A stretch of 64,000 bases of DNA from positions 1 through 64,000 of the forward strand of contig NZ_AUCX01000006.1 in NCBI RefSeq assembly GCF_000429985.1. The letters are read 5' to 3'. Position numbers and translations under genes: made by a program. Source of the DNA: Maridesulfovibrio bastinii DSM 16055. Lineage in GTDB: Bacteria; Desulfobacterota; Desulfovibrionia; Desulfovibrionales; Desulfovibrionaceae. The notes under the pieces were generated by a model. It worked only from the letters and a program-made list of their open reading frames with translations. It did not search any database and was not told the origin of the DNA. Position 1 is the first letter of the stretch. The number at the start of each line of letters is the position of its first letter. Positions 35,944 through 44,572 of this stretch are shown one piece after another.

Positions 35944-36384
35944 ATGGTAGAAATAAACAAAATACTTTGTGCGGTGGATTTTTCAGAGCACAGCCCTGTT
36001 GTTGCAGAATACGCATCAACACTGGCCAAAACTATGGGAGCTGAAATAATTTGTCTCTACGTCGCTCCATCTCTTGATCAGTATGTAGGATTTCACGTCC
36101 CGCCGAGTTCTATTGAAAACTTTGTAGGAGAAATCGTTACCGGAGCTGATTCCACAATGGATACATTCATAACAGAGAATTTCAGCGATGTAACAGTCAG
36201 CGGCAAAGTTGTCACAGGCTACGCAGCCGAAGAAATCATCGGCATGGCTCAGGAAGAAAAGGTTGATATGATTATTATGGGAACGCACGGCAGAGTTGGC
36301 ATTGACCGCATGCTGTTCGGTTCAGTAGCCGAAAAAGTTGTTAAAACTTCCAAGGCTCCTGTTCTGACTGTCCGTCCTGAATAA
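35944..36384 (+). CDS. Universal stress protein, UspA family
   Basis: A 146-residue cytoplasmic alpha/beta protein. The N-terminal strand and loop is KILCAVDFSEHSPVV. The ATP-binding motif G-2x-G-9x-G(S/T) is visible near the end as GTHGRVGIDRMLFGSVAEKV, so the protein probably binds ATP. A short C-terminal PVLTVRPE completes the fold. The gene stands alone with its own promoter. Physiological role is usually stress survival and is not specific. Confidence 0.9.
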   Translation: MVEINKILCAVDFSEHSPVVAEYASTLAKTMGAEIICLYVAPSLDQYVGFHVPPSSIENFVGEIVTGADSTMDTFITENFSDVTVSGKVVTGYAAEEIIGMAQEEKVDMIIMGTHGRVGIDRMLFGSVAEKVVKTSKAPVLTVRPE

Positions 36385-36400
36385 CTATCTGAATTTATCT

Positions 36401-36458
36401 CCCGGAGTTCCGCCCGTTAAGGGTTCTACAGCAAATGTAAAAAATCGGGACTCCGGGA
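36401..36458 (+). terminator. Long-loop hairpin after uspA
   Basis: CCCGGAGT at 36401-36408 pairs with ACTCCGGG at 36450-36457 across a 41-base loop. There is no T-run, so its role as a terminator is uncertain. Confidence 0.35.
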
Positions 36459-36630
36459 ATTAGCACTGTTCCACAATTTTTATAAACCTCCCGCCTCCAT
36501 AAAGCTCATCCCGCTAAATTCCCTGTGCTGGCAGCAACAGCAAAACGGCTGTTTCACAATCCTTAACAAAAGAGACTTGTCCTGCCCCATGGAAAACAAT
36601 CATTTTTTCGGTCATGAACACCGAGACAGG

Positions 36631-36658
36631 TTGACGCGACTTATCTTAAACTTATAAA
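36631..36658 (+). promoter_or_regulatory. Promoter of hisC-cmk
   Basis: TTGACG at 36631-36636, 16-bp spacer, TATAAA at 36653-36658. The transcript would start about 40 nt before the hisC start codon. The remaining 36459-36630 stretch holds nothing I can name. Confidence 0.65.
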
Positions 36659-36706
36659 GAATTTCTCTCAGCAAATTTCAGTACCAGCAAAAATAAGGAT
36701 AGCATC

Positions 36707-37807
36707 ATGTCTACAGTTACTGTTCGGCCTGAAGTTATGGCAACCAAACCATACGCTCCGGGACTGACTATTGAAGAAATTAAAGAAAAATACGGTCTTG
36801 ATACCGTAATCAAACTGGCCAGCAATGAAAATCCTCTTGGAACATCACCTATTGTCCAGAAGACTGTAGCCAAACATGCGGCCAATATATTCAGATATCC
36901 ACAGAACGGAAATCCACGCCTGAACAAGGCGATCTCCGAAAAAATCGGTGTGGATGAAAAATGTATTATATCCGGTAACGGATCAGATGAAATAATCGAC
37001 CTGATTATCAGAGTTAAGGCCCAACCGGGAAGAGACGAAGTCATCACCTATGAATCATGCTTCAGCATGTACAGCCTGATGTCCAGACTCTGTGGAATCA
37101 AGTTTAAGCAGCTGCAACGCAACGAGAACTTTAAACAACCGGTTCTTGAAATTGCCAGAGCTGCAACAGAAAACACAGCCGCAGTATTCATAACAAGCCC
37201 GGATAATCCCACCGGACTAGCCGTAAGCGTTGATGAAATCAGGCAGGCCGCCGAAATAATGCCCAGCGAAACAATTTTTGTTGTAGATGAAGCCTATATA
37301 GATTTTGCTTCCCCTGCAGAAAAATACAACATGATCCCTCTACTCAGGGAATTTCCTAATCTGGTACTGACCAGAACCTTTTCAAAGGCCTACGGACTGG
37401 CCGGACTGCGTGTAGGTTACGGGATTATGCATGAAGATCTTGCCGACTATATAACCAGAGCCAGAGCTCCATTTACTGTCAACCTCATTGCCGAAGAAGC
37501 CGCGATTGCAGCTCTGAATGACGACATTTTTTATAATGAAACTCTGAAAGTGGTTAAAGAAGGAAAACAGCAGATTACCGACGGCCTTGAAAAATTAGGA
37601 TGCAAGGTACTCCCCTCGCAGTCGAACTTTGTAATGTTCACTCCACCCTGTTCTGCTCAAAAGCTGTTTGAAGAACTGCTTAAAAAAGGCGTAATAGTCC
37701 GTTACCTTAAAAGCTTCGGCTATAGTGACTACATCCGTGTAAACATGGGAACAGCCCGTGAGAATGATGTTTTCCTGAAGCAGGCTGCGGAGATCATCAA
37801 TGGCTGA
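36707..37807 (+). CDS. hisC: Histidinol-phosphate aminotransferase
   Basis: PLP enzyme of histidine synthesis, 366 residues. It transaminates imidazole-acetol phosphate with glutamate. The PLP lysine is K227 in TRTFSKAYGLAGLRVGY. Other motifs are KLASNENPLG near the start, ISGNGSDEIIDL, SPDNPTG and VDEAYIDF, and the phosphate-binding arginine near YIRVNMGT. No other his genes are nearby. It overlaps cmk by 8 bp. Phenylalanine or tyrosine transamination is also possible in this family. Confidence 0.93.
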   Translation: MSTVTVRPEVMATKPYAPGLTIEEIKEKYGLDTVIKLASNENPLGTSPIVQKTVAKHAANIFRYPQNGNPRLNKAISEKIGVDEKCIISGNGSDEIIDLIIRVKAQPGRDEVITYESCFSMYSLMSRLCGIKFKQLQRNENFKQPVLEIARAATENTAAVFITSPDNPTGLAVSVDEIRQAAEIMPSETIFVVDEAYIDFASPAEKYNMIPLLREFPNLVLTRTFSKAYGLAGLRVGYGIMHEDLADYITRARAPFTVNLIAEEAAIAALNDDIFYNETLKVVKEGKQQITDGLEKLGCKVLPSQSNFVMFTPPCSAQKLFEELLKKGVIVRYLKSFGYSDYIRVNMGTARENDVFLKQAAEIING

Positions 37808-38468
37808 ACCTTTTATCATAACTCTTGACGGCCCGGCAGGAGTCGGCAAGTCCACTCTGGCCAAACGTCTGGCAGAGCATTTCTCCATTGCTTACCTCGA
37901 TACCGGGGCAATGTTCAGAGCTACTGCGTGGAAACTTGGTGAAGGTTCATGGGACTGGTCGGAAGATAAAATTACAAAGGCTCTCGATGACTTTTCTTTT
38001 TCGCTTGCAGGACAGGGCAGTGCATCGATACTAAGCCTCAATAATATCGCTTTAACCGACGATATCCGTACTGAGCAGGTCGGCATGTGGGCCTCCAATG
38101 TTGCCAGAGTTACTGTCGTTCGTGATTTTCAAAAGAAAGCACAGCGCGAGATAGGCAGAACAACGTCTCTTGTTGCCGAGGGACGTGACATGGGAACAGT
38201 TATTTTTCCTGATGCGGAGTTTAAATTCTTCCTTGATGCCGATCTTGAAGAAAGGGCTCGCAGACGCATGCTGCAACTGGAAGAAATGGGAAAAGAAGCT
38301 GACTTAAGCCAGCTGATCTGCCAGATAAAAGAAAGGGATGATCAGGATAGAAACCGTCCGGTGGCACCACTTAAACCTGCTGAGGACGCAATCATCGTTG
38401 ATACAACCAAACTTGATATTAATGGTGTTTTTGATTGTCTTGTTCAGCACATAAAATCTAAAAGCTGA
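37800..38468 (+). CDS. cmk: Cytidylate kinase
   Basis: Phosphorylates CMP and dCMP for nucleotide pools, 222 residues. The P-loop is GPAGVGKST at 11-19. The CMP-specific motifs are YLDTGAMFRATAW and AEGRDMGTVIFPDAEFKFFLDA. The lid arginines are in ERARRRMLQLEEMG and RDDQDRNRPVAPLKPAEDA. Its start codon lies inside the end of hisC. In many bacteria cmk sits next to rpsA, but here rpsA is 13 kb away. Confidence 0.96.
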   Translation: MAEPFIITLDGPAGVGKSTLAKRLAEHFSIAYLDTGAMFRATAWKLGEGSWDWSEDKITKALDDFSFSLAGQGSASILSLNNIALTDDIRTEQVGMWASNVARVTVVRDFQKKAQREIGRTTSLVAEGRDMGTVIFPDAEFKFFLDADLEERARRRMLQLEEMGKEADLSQLICQIKERDDQDRNRPVAPLKPAEDAIIVDTTKLDINGVFDCLVQHIKSKS

Positions 38469-38496
38469 TTGCCCTGTTACAGGATTTAATATTAAT

Positions 38497-38532
38497 GACC
38501 GCTGCGATTTCAAATGGCAGCGGTCTTTTTTT
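38497..38532 (+). terminator. Terminator of hisC-cmk
   Basis: A 9-bp stem (gaccgctgc / gcagcggtc) with an 11-base loop is followed by seven T. It lies about 28 nt after the cmk stop. Confidence 0.9.
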
Positions 38533-38574
38533 AAATCAGACACAAAAATAAAATTATGTAATTTCAAAGACTAA

Positions 38575-38602
38575 CTACGAAATGAAACAATTCTGCCGAT
38601 AC
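38575..38602 (+). promoter_or_regulatory. Possible sigma-28 (FliA-type) promoter of the chemoreceptor
   Basis: GCCGATAC at 38595-38602 matches the sigma-28 -10 element (GCCGATAA) in all but the last base. The -35 region (about 38575-38584) is a poor match to TAAAGTTT. A chemoreceptor gene is a typical FliA target. Confidence 0.4.
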
Positions 38603-38689
38603 TTAACTTAAACAACACCCCTGTGTCACACATTTGTCACAACTTTATAATTAGATCGCCTCAAAGTCAGACCATGACCGGAGGAAATA

Positions 38690-41122
38690 ATGTCATTAAA
38701 GGCGAAACTAATTTCATTCTGCCTGATCATAGGAATTTTTCCACTGCTTGTAATTGGAACAATCAGTGTTGAAACAGCTTCAAAATCTCTTTCAAATCAG
38801 GCCTACAGCCAGCTTGAATCCGTAAGGGACAACAAAAAAAAAGCAGTTGAAGATTTATTCAGTAAATGGATAAACGAAGTCACCATATTTTCAGGAGTCA
38901 AAGAAGTTTACAACACTGTTGGGCTTGTTCATGAGTATTCCATGGATTACGCTGTTGACGGCAAACCTATGCCTGTAAAAAATGATGAATACAAAGACCT
39001 CTATGACTACGCCAAAAAACCATTCGAACCTTTCGTAAAAATTCTCGGCTACGACGATGCAATCCTGATTGATGATTACGGCCGGGTTCTCTTCTCAATG
39101 AAACGCAATGCTGATTTGGGTTTGGATCTGAAAAAAGGCAAATACAAAAATTCAAATCTGGCCAAGGTCTGGAAAAAATGTCTCTCCGGCAAAGTCGTTT
39201 TTGCCGATTTTGCTCCATACGGTCCGCTTGGCGGAACCCCTGTGGCTTTCATCGGAGCACCGGTTCACTCCCATGCCGGAGATATTCAGGCGGTAGCAGT
39301 CTTAAGAATCCCTCTTAAAGACATAAACGAGCTGATGACTCTGCGTTCTGGAATGGGCCGGACCGGGGAATCATATCTTGTCGGTCCGGACTTCAAAATG
39401 AGATCAGATTCTGAGCTGCATCCGAAAATCAGATCCGTAGAGCAATCTTTCAAAAACAGCTCGGGTATCGTTAAAAATGAGGCCGTGGAAGCTGCACTAT
39501 CTGGAAATTCAGGGACCTGCATAACTCAGAATAATGAAAATGAAGAAATACTCACTGCCTATACTCCCGTAAATGCAGGTGGAACAACCTGGGCTCTGAT
39601 CTCTGAAATCAAAAAAAATGAAGCCTTCGCATCAGTGGATAGATTACGCTTCACAGTTCTCTGCATAGTTCTGGTAACAGCTGTAATTATCGCAATTGTC
39701 ACCCTTCTCTTCCTTAGAAAGGAAATTCTCACCCCTCTGACAAAAATTGAAGACTTTGTAAGTGCCATAGCCAAGGGGAACTTTAAAACAGAGCTTAAGG
39801 GCAGATTTAAAAGTGAGATAAAGAAACTGGCTGACGGCATTCTTGTCATGGTTGAAGAACTGAAGGAAAAACTGGGATTTTCTCAGGGAATACTACGGGG
39901 AATGACTGTCCCCTGTCTGGTGGCGGACACCAATTATAATATCACATACCTCAACGAAGAACTCTGCCGGCTTATTGAAGCTGGCAACTCCTGTGAAACA
40001 TGGATAGGGCGTCCGGTTAAAGAATTGCTACAGGCTCCTCAGGGAGAAAAAGGAATTATAGCCACCTGCCTTGAAACCAAGACACCTGTCCTTAATACTG
40101 AGAGGGTCTGGCAGACCAAGCAGGCAAATAAAATTCATGTACGCATAGATGCCGCCCCGCTTTACGATCTTGATAACAGGAGTATCGGAGCCTTCGCCGT
40201 CATCATGGATCTCACTGACATCAGGACAAAAGAAGCCAGAATTGAAGACCAGAATAAAACAATGTCCATACTGGCTGCACAGGCTGATGAAATTTCCCAC
40301 AACCTTTCCATGGGCTCTAAAGAACTATCCAGACAGGTTGAGAGGGTTTCCATAAATACGGACAAACAATCAGAACAGATTGCCAATGCATCAAGTGCAA
40401 TTACTGAAATGAACCAGACTCTGGTCAGCTCGGCTAAAAACGCTGAAAACGCCGTATCTCAAGCTGAAGAGACAAAAGAAATGGCCGTAGAAGGGATGGC
40501 TATTATAAGCAGAACCAAGGAATCCATACATAAATTGCAGAGCCTTTCGGACGAAGTTAAAAGCAATATGCATACTCTGGGATCTCAGGCAGATTCAATC
40601 GGAACAATCATAAGTGTCATCAACGATATTGCCGACCAGACCAACCTTCTGGCACTGAATGCCGCAATTGAAGCCGCCCGTGCCGGTGAAAAGGGTCGGG
40701 GATTCGCTGTTGTGGCTGATGAAGTGCGAAAGCTTGCTGAAAAAACAATGCAGGCAACCAAGGAAGTAGAGGTTTCAATCAAAAACATTCAGTCATCAGC
40801 CAGTGACAACATAAAAAGCACGGATATCACTGTTGAAGCGGTGATTCAGACTCGGGAACTGGTTGATCTCTCGGCAAAGTCGCTTGAAAAAATATCAGAG
40901 ATGTCACAGGACACCACCACAGAAATACAGACAATTGCTACAGCTACTGAGGAACAGTCATACGCACATGATATGATACATAAGAATATGGAAGAAATAA
41001 AAATTATTGCAGGCGACAACCGCTCGGAAATGCGCCAATCCGCAGATGCACTGACAGTGCTGGCCGATACCGCAGCGGAACTGAAAGAGCTCATAGGCAG
41101 ACTGGGGGCGGACAATAACTAA
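38690..41122 (+). CDS. Methyl-accepting chemotaxis protein with Cache and PAS domains
   Basis: An 810-residue inner-membrane chemoreceptor. A first helix (about 8-26) leads into a periplasmic dCache-like sensor (about 35-315, with [18 protein letters not shown] and [18 protein letters not shown]). A second helix is at about 318-341 ([20 protein letters not shown]), followed by HAMP. A PAS domain lies at about 400-510 ([20 protein letters not shown]). The signalling hairpin tip is [38 protein letters not shown] near 650-685. There is no C-terminal CheR-tether pentapeptide. A GGAGGA ribosome site precedes the ATG. Confidence 0.95.
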   Translation: MSLKAKLISFCLIIGIFPLLVIGTISVETASKSLSNQAYSQLESVRDNKKKAVEDLFSKWINEVTIFSGVKEVYNTVGLVHEYSMDYAVDGKPMPVKNDEYKDLYDYAKKPFEPFVKILGYDDAILIDDYGRVLFSMKRNADLGLDLKKGKYKNSNLAKVWKKCLSGKVVFADFAPYGPLGGTPVAFIGAPVHSHAGDIQAVAVLRIPLKDINELMTLRSGMGRTGESYLVGPDFKMRSDSELHPKIRSVEQSFKNSSGIVKNEAVEAALSGNSGTCITQNNENEEILTAYTPVNAGGTTWALISEIKKNEAFASVDRLRFTVLCIVLVTAVIIAIVTLLFLRKEILTPLTKIEDFVSAIAKGNFKTELKGRFKSEIKKLADGILVMVEELKEKLGFSQGILRGMTVPCLVADTNYNITYLNEELCRLIEAGNSCETWIGRPVKELLQAPQGEKGIIATCLETKTPVLNTERVWQTKQANKIHVRIDAAPLYDLDNRSIGAFAVIMDLTDIRTKEARIEDQNKTMSILAAQADEISHNLSMGSKELSRQVERVSINTDKQSEQIANASSAITEMNQTLVSSAKNAENAVSQAEETKEMAVEGMAIISRTKESIHKLQSLSDEVKSNMHTLGSQADSIGTIISVINDIADQTNLLALNAAIEAARAGEKGRGFAVVADEVRKLAEKTMQATKEVEVSIKNIQSSASDNIKSTDITVEAVIQTRELVDLSAKSLEKISEMSQDTTTEIQTIATATEEQSYAHDMIHKNMEEIKIIAGDNRSEMRQSADALTVLADTAAELKELIGRLGADNN

Positions 41123-41154
41123 AGCTGTAAACGATAAGATTGGCAAATTAATAA

Positions 41155-41194
41155 AGTCCGTGAAAGCTATGCTCTCACGGACTTATATTTTTTT
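41155..41194 (+). terminator. Terminator of the chemoreceptor gene
   Basis: A 9-bp stem (agtccgtga / tcacggact) is followed by ATATTTTTTT. The reverse strand is also T-rich after the hairpin, so before the toxin-antitoxin insertion it may also have served degP. Confidence 0.85.
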
Positions 41195-41218
41195 ATAGCA
41201 GCCGGTGATTAGCAGATC

Positions 41219-41259
41219 TTAAAAGCTCATCCTGACATAGTAAAGATTCCGACCGCGCT
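41219..41259 (-). repeat. Displaced copy of the degP 3' end (left 41-bp direct repeat)
   Basis: These 41 bases match 42098-42138 at 40 positions. On the minus strand they encode the last 12 residues of DegP (RGRNLYYVRMSF) plus its TAA stop, without the rest of the gene. The only difference, at 41240, changes a Tyr codon from TAT to TAC. Confidence 0.9.
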
Positions 41260-41313
41260 ATTCTTATGCTTTTATTAATGAAATGTTTCTGCTCTGCTGA
41301 GCACGAAAACCTG

Positions 41314-41341
41314 TTGACAGTGTACTAATAAATAGTACATT
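41314..41341 (+). promoter_or_regulatory. Promoter and operator of the toxin-antitoxin pair
   Basis: TTGACA at 41314-41319 with TACATT at 41336-41341. Between the two boxes lies a perfect inverted repeat, TGTACTA-ataaa-TAGTACA (41321-41339). Binding there by the Xre antitoxin would block the promoter, the usual autoregulation. Confidence 0.7.
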
Positions 41342-41362
41342 TACTGTATATGAGGTTTAGAA

Positions 41363-41641
41363 ATGTCTTGGAAAGTTGCCATACCCAAAAAAACAGTTAA
41401 ACAGATTAAAAAGTTACCACAACGGGTTCAAAAAACTCTCACACTATTAGTCACTGAAATTGAAAATTATGGACCGGTTAGAGGTTCATGGCCCAACTAT
41501 GGCAGACTGACGAGATACACCCACCATTGCCACTTAAAGAAAGGTAATCCAACTTACGTTGCGGTGTGGAGAGAGATGGAAGGAGAAATTAAACTAGTGG
41601 AGGTGACCTATGCAGGAACACACGAAAAAGCCCCATACTGA
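41363..41641 (+). CDS. RelE/HigB-type toxin
   Basis: A 92-residue basic protein with the RelE fold pattern: KVAIPKKTVKQIKKLPQRVQKTLTLLVTEIENYGP (first strand and two helices), then LKKGNPTYVAVWREMEGEIKLVEVTYAGTHEKAPY (the antiparallel sheet and C-terminal tail). Relatives cleave mRNA on the ribosome. Candidate active-site residues are R50 and the H and Y near the end. The toxin gene precedes the antitoxin gene, the HigBA order, and overlaps it by 32 bp. It sits inside the repeat-bounded insertion at 41260-42097. Confidence 0.85.
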   Translation: MSWKVAIPKKTVKQIKKLPQRVQKTLTLLVTEIENYGPVRGSWPNYGRLTRYTHHCHLKKGNPTYVAVWREMEGEIKLVEVTYAGTHEKAPY

Positions 41642-41948
41642 CGAAACATTATTTTATGTATCTTGTCCTACCGATAAGGCGCAAAAGGCAAAACACTTCT
41701 TAGCAACTCTAGGCTGCCATATAACTGATGATATCGATGCAAAGGACATTTTCCCTGATCGTGATCCGGGAACCCTTTTAGCTGGAGCCAGATATCGCGA
41801 AGACCTAACTCAGACTCAGCTATCTGAGGCATCCGGTATTCCAAGGCGTCATATTTCTGAAATGGAGAATGGCAAACGTCCTATCGGTAAAAATAATGCT
41901 AAAAAAATCGCTGCTGCTCTGAACATTGATTATAGAATTCTTCTGTAG
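41610..41948 (+). CDS. Xre-family antitoxin
   Basis: A 112-residue partner of the toxin. Residues about 55-108 form an Xre helix-turn-helix (LLAGARYREDLTQTQLSEASGIPRRHISEMENGKRPIG). The N-terminal 50 residues are probably the toxin-neutralising arm. The operator in front of the toxin gene is the likely binding site. A strong hairpin follows at 41976. Confidence 0.87.
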   Translation: MQEHTKKPHTDETLFYVSCPTDKAQKAKHFLATLGCHITDDIDAKDIFPDRDPGTLLAGARYREDLTQTQLSEASGIPRRHISEMENGKRPIGKNNAKKIAAALNIDYRILL

Positions 41949-41975
41949 CTTAATCACTTCTTCTGATAACAACAA

Positions 41976-42012
41976 AAATCCCCGTCCAACTTTATTTGTT
42001 GGACGGGGATTT
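41976..42012 (+). terminator. Terminator of the toxin-antitoxin operon
   Basis: A 15-bp perfect stem (aaatccccgtccaac / gttggacggggattt) with a 7-base loop. It can work on either strand, so it may also end degP transcripts now that the insertion has displaced the original end. Confidence 0.85.
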
Positions 42013-42097
42013 ACTATTCCATATTACAAACTAATTTTGGTCCGCAGCACTATCTTTATAATTTTATTAAAACTTACTCTTCCTGAAATGAGTTTTG

Positions 42098-42138
42098 TTA
42101 AAAGCTCATCCTGACATAATAAAGATTCCGACCGCGCT
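42098..42138 (-). repeat. degP 3' end (right 41-bp direct repeat)
   Basis: Forms the natural 3' end of degP, starting exactly at its stop codon (42100-42098). It matches 41219-41259 at 40 of 41 bases. Together the copies bound an 838-bp segment. Confidence 0.9.
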
Positions 42139-43435
42139 GAACTTTGAGCATTACTGTATTATTCATGCGGTAGCTCAGGAAACAGTTTAGAAAATCTTTT
42201 TTATCGGATATTCTTCTGCTTCCTATCTGGTGAATTATATCTCCATTTGAAAGTCCCAGTTTGGCGGCAGGACTTCCTTTTCTTACAGAGGAAACGATCA
42301 TTCCTGCTGATTTAGAGGAAGACGATCTGAGTCCCCATCTGGACCATGCAAAATCTTCTATATCATTATCAGATAAACCTTCGGGCTTAATTTTTATATT
42401 TCTGACCTTATCCCTGTGCAGGACCTCAAGGTCTATATTCTGCCCTTTTGTCTGGACTCTGAGCATTGCCAGATAATTATTTTTATCACCAACATCATTG
42501 CCGTTAAGTGAAAGAATGACATCACCGGGAACGATACCGGCTTGAGCTGCTGGAGAATGTTTATAGACTTCTGTCACAAGCATTCCGTAAACTTTGCTCA
42601 AATTGAAATATCCCGCGGTGCTCTGGTCAAGATCCTGACCACCAAGCCCTAGCCACACCGGTGATACTGATCCTGTTGCCAGAAGCTCATTAACCACTCT
42701 TCTGGCTCTGTTGATAGGGATGGCAAAACCAATCCCCTCGGCGCGATCCTGAATGGCGGTGTTTATTCCTATCAGCTCCCCTAGAATATTAAGGAGCGGT
42801 CCTCCGCTGTTTCCGGGGTTGATGGCAGCATCAGTCTGTATAAAGTCGGTATAAACGCCATGATCCGAGCGCACGGTCCTTTTGAGGGCCGAGACAACTC
42901 CGGTTGTAACCGTATGGTTGTATCCGAAGGGATTACCTATAGCTACAACGGTCTCACCGATTAAGATATCTGAAGAATCTCCCATTTTTACTTCCGGGAA
43001 ATTCCCTGCGCCCCTTATTTTCAATACTGCGATATCAAAGTCGGAATCAGACCCGACAATATCAGCTTCATATTCTTTACCGGTAATAAGCCGGACTTTT
43101 ACATCACTGCCACCTGAAATTACATGAGCATTGGTAAGCACCAGCCCTTTCCGGCCGTTTATGATGACCCCTGAACCGGCACTCACAGTTTTATACTTCC
43201 GTTTCATACCGGGCAGCCCGTTAAAAAACATATCAAACGGGTCCCCCGGAAACATCTGGGAAAAAGGAGACTCTGAGCGTTCGGTAACACCTGTAACAGT
43301 TATATTTACAACAGCCGGAGAAGTTTCCCTGACAGCCTTCACAACAGGAGTGATGCGTGGATTATCTTCAGCTGAGGCGGTATAAGGCAGCAATATAGCA
43401 AATGCTAGAAGCAGAACCGCTGATATTTTTTTCAT
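42098..43435 (-). CDS. degP: Do-family periplasmic serine protease
   Basis: Envelope quality-control protease and chaperone (DegP/DegQ/MucD), 445 residues from ATG 43435, which follows GGAGAGAG. A signal peptide (MKKISAVLLLAFAILLPYTASA) leads to the trypsin-like domain. The catalytic triad is in LTNAHVI (His), DFDIAVLKI (Asp) and NPGNSGGPLL (Ser). Two PDZ domains follow (about 255-345 and 365-440, GIVPGDVILSLNGNDV and GLSNGDIIHQIGSRRI). The stop codon is the first base triplet of the 41-bp repeat. htpX, another envelope stress protease, lies upstream on the same strand. Confidence 0.94.
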   Translation of the reverse strand: MKKISAVLLLAFAILLPYTASAEDNPRITPVVKAVRETSPAVVNITVTGVTERSESPFSQMFPGDPFDMFFNGLPGMKRKYKTVSAGSGVIINGRKGLVLTNAHVISGGSDVKVRLITGKEYEADIVGSDSDFDIAVLKIRGAGNFPEVKMGDSSDILIGETVVAIGNPFGYNHTVTTGVVSALKRTVRSDHGVYTDFIQTDAAINPGNSGGPLLNILGELIGINTAIQDRAEGIGFAIPINRARRVVNELLATGSVSPVWLGLGGQDLDQSTAGYFNLSKVYGMLVTEVYKHSPAAQAGIVPGDVILSLNGNDVGDKNNYLAMLRVQTKGQNIDLEVLHRDKVRNIKIKPEGLSDNDIEDFAWSRWGLRSSSSKSAGMIVSSVRKGSPAAKLGLSNGDIIHQIGSRRISDKKDFLNCFLSYRMNNTVMLKVQRGRNLYYVRMSF

Positions 43436-43452
43436 AAACTCTCTCCGCAAAA

Positions 43453-43475
43453 AAGGGAGGCTTTTAGCCTCCCTT
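43453..43475 (-). terminator. Terminator between htpX and degP
   Basis: A 9-bp perfect stem (aagggaggc / gcctccctt) with a five-base loop is followed on the minus strand by TTTTTTG. It separates the two protease genes, so degP may have its own promoter or rely on read-through. Confidence 0.85.
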
Positions 43476-43520
43476 ATCATATTCAAATACTATAACATTC
43501 CTGAGAATCCGGTATATAAA

Positions 43521-44372
43521 TTATACCCGGGAAGCCATTGAGTTCAGTCTTGCAATTCTATCCTCAATCGGAGGATGAGTGCTGAACCAGTTGGCCATAT
43601 TGCCACCGCTGAACGGATTTACAATAAACATATTTTCAGTTGCCGGAGCAGCGTTCATGGGACGATTTCTGGCAGTTGCATCAAGCTTGTAAAGAGCTCC
43701 GGCAAGGGCCTTGGGATCGTGTGAAATTCTCGCACCGGTTTCATCTGCAAGATATTCTCTGGAGCGGGAAATGGCCATCTGCACCAGAGTTGCAGCAATC
43801 GGAGCAATCATGGCAATTGCGATTGCTGCGATGGGATTAACCCCTTCATCATCGTCACTACCGCCAAAACCGAATAGAGTTGCCCACTGAATCATGTTTG
43901 CAATCATCATAATTGCAGAAGCCATAACAGCAGCGACAGTCTGGATAAGAATATCCCTGTTTGTTATGTGGCCAATTTCATGGGCAAGAACTCCGCGAAG
44001 TTCTTCAGGACTCAAAATACGCATAATCCCGCTTGTAACGGCAACAACAGCATTTTCGGGATTCCTGCCGGTTGCAAAAGCATTCGGGGAATCCTGAGGG
44101 ACAAGAAAAATTCTTGGTTTGGGAATACCGGCATTGGCTGCCAGCTCTTCCACCATTTTGTGCAGTTGCGGGGAATCTCCCGGAGTAAGCTCCTCAGCCT
44201 TATACATGGAAAGAACTATTTTATCTGAATACCAGTAACTTCCAAGGTTCATCACCATGGCAATAATAAAAGCGAACATCAATCCGGCTCTTCCTCCGAG
44301 GATACCCCCAAGAAAAAGGATGATTGCTGTTAATACGGCAAGCAGAAAGAAAGTCTTAATCTGGCTTGTCAT
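43521..44372 (-). CDS. htpX: Membrane zinc metalloprotease HtpX
   Basis: M48 protease that removes damaged membrane proteins, 283 residues. Two N-terminal membrane segments (about 5-40) precede the zinc motif HEIGH (in VLAHEIGHITNRD). Two further hydrophobic segments follow, and the third zinc ligand is in the EYLADETGARI motif. The active-site region ends with THPPIEDRIARLNSM. An AGGAGGT ribosome site precedes the ATG. A heat-shock promoter was not recognised upstream. Confidence 0.95.
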   Translation of the reverse strand: MTSQIKTFFLLAVLTAIILFLGGILGGRAGLMFAFIIAMVMNLGSYWYSDKIVLSMYKAEELTPGDSPQLHKMVEELAANAGIPKPRIFLVPQDSPNAFATGRNPENAVVAVTSGIMRILSPEELRGVLAHEIGHITNRDILIQTVAAVMASAIMMIANMIQWATLFGFGGSDDDEGVNPIAAIAIAMIAPIAATLVQMAISRSREYLADETGARISHDPKALAGALYKLDATARNRPMNAAPATENMFIVNPFSGGNMANWFSTHPPIEDRIARLNSMASRV

Positions 44373-44572
44373 CTTCAGTTATACCTCCTGAATGGTATTT
44401 AAATGCTCAAAACAATGAATTACAAATCCAAACCCGTTCCCACCAGAGAACAGGTATACTGATCATGAAGCTCATTTTTCTGTCTGTTTTGAACTCTAAA
44501 GATATTTACTATTCCGCCATGGTCAAGATGTAGAACCTATTTACCGCCTTGAAAATAAATATCTATGACAGC

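Noticed and set aside
41155-42138. Insertion sequence or prophage remnant at the toxin-antitoxin locus
   Set aside because: The segment contains only the TA genes and their controls. No transposase, integrase or terminal inverted repeats were found, so only the direct repeats support mobility.
44373-44572. Heat-shock (sigma-32) promoter upstream of htpX
   Set aside because: No pair matching CTTGAAA and CCCCAT-type boxes was found in the gap.
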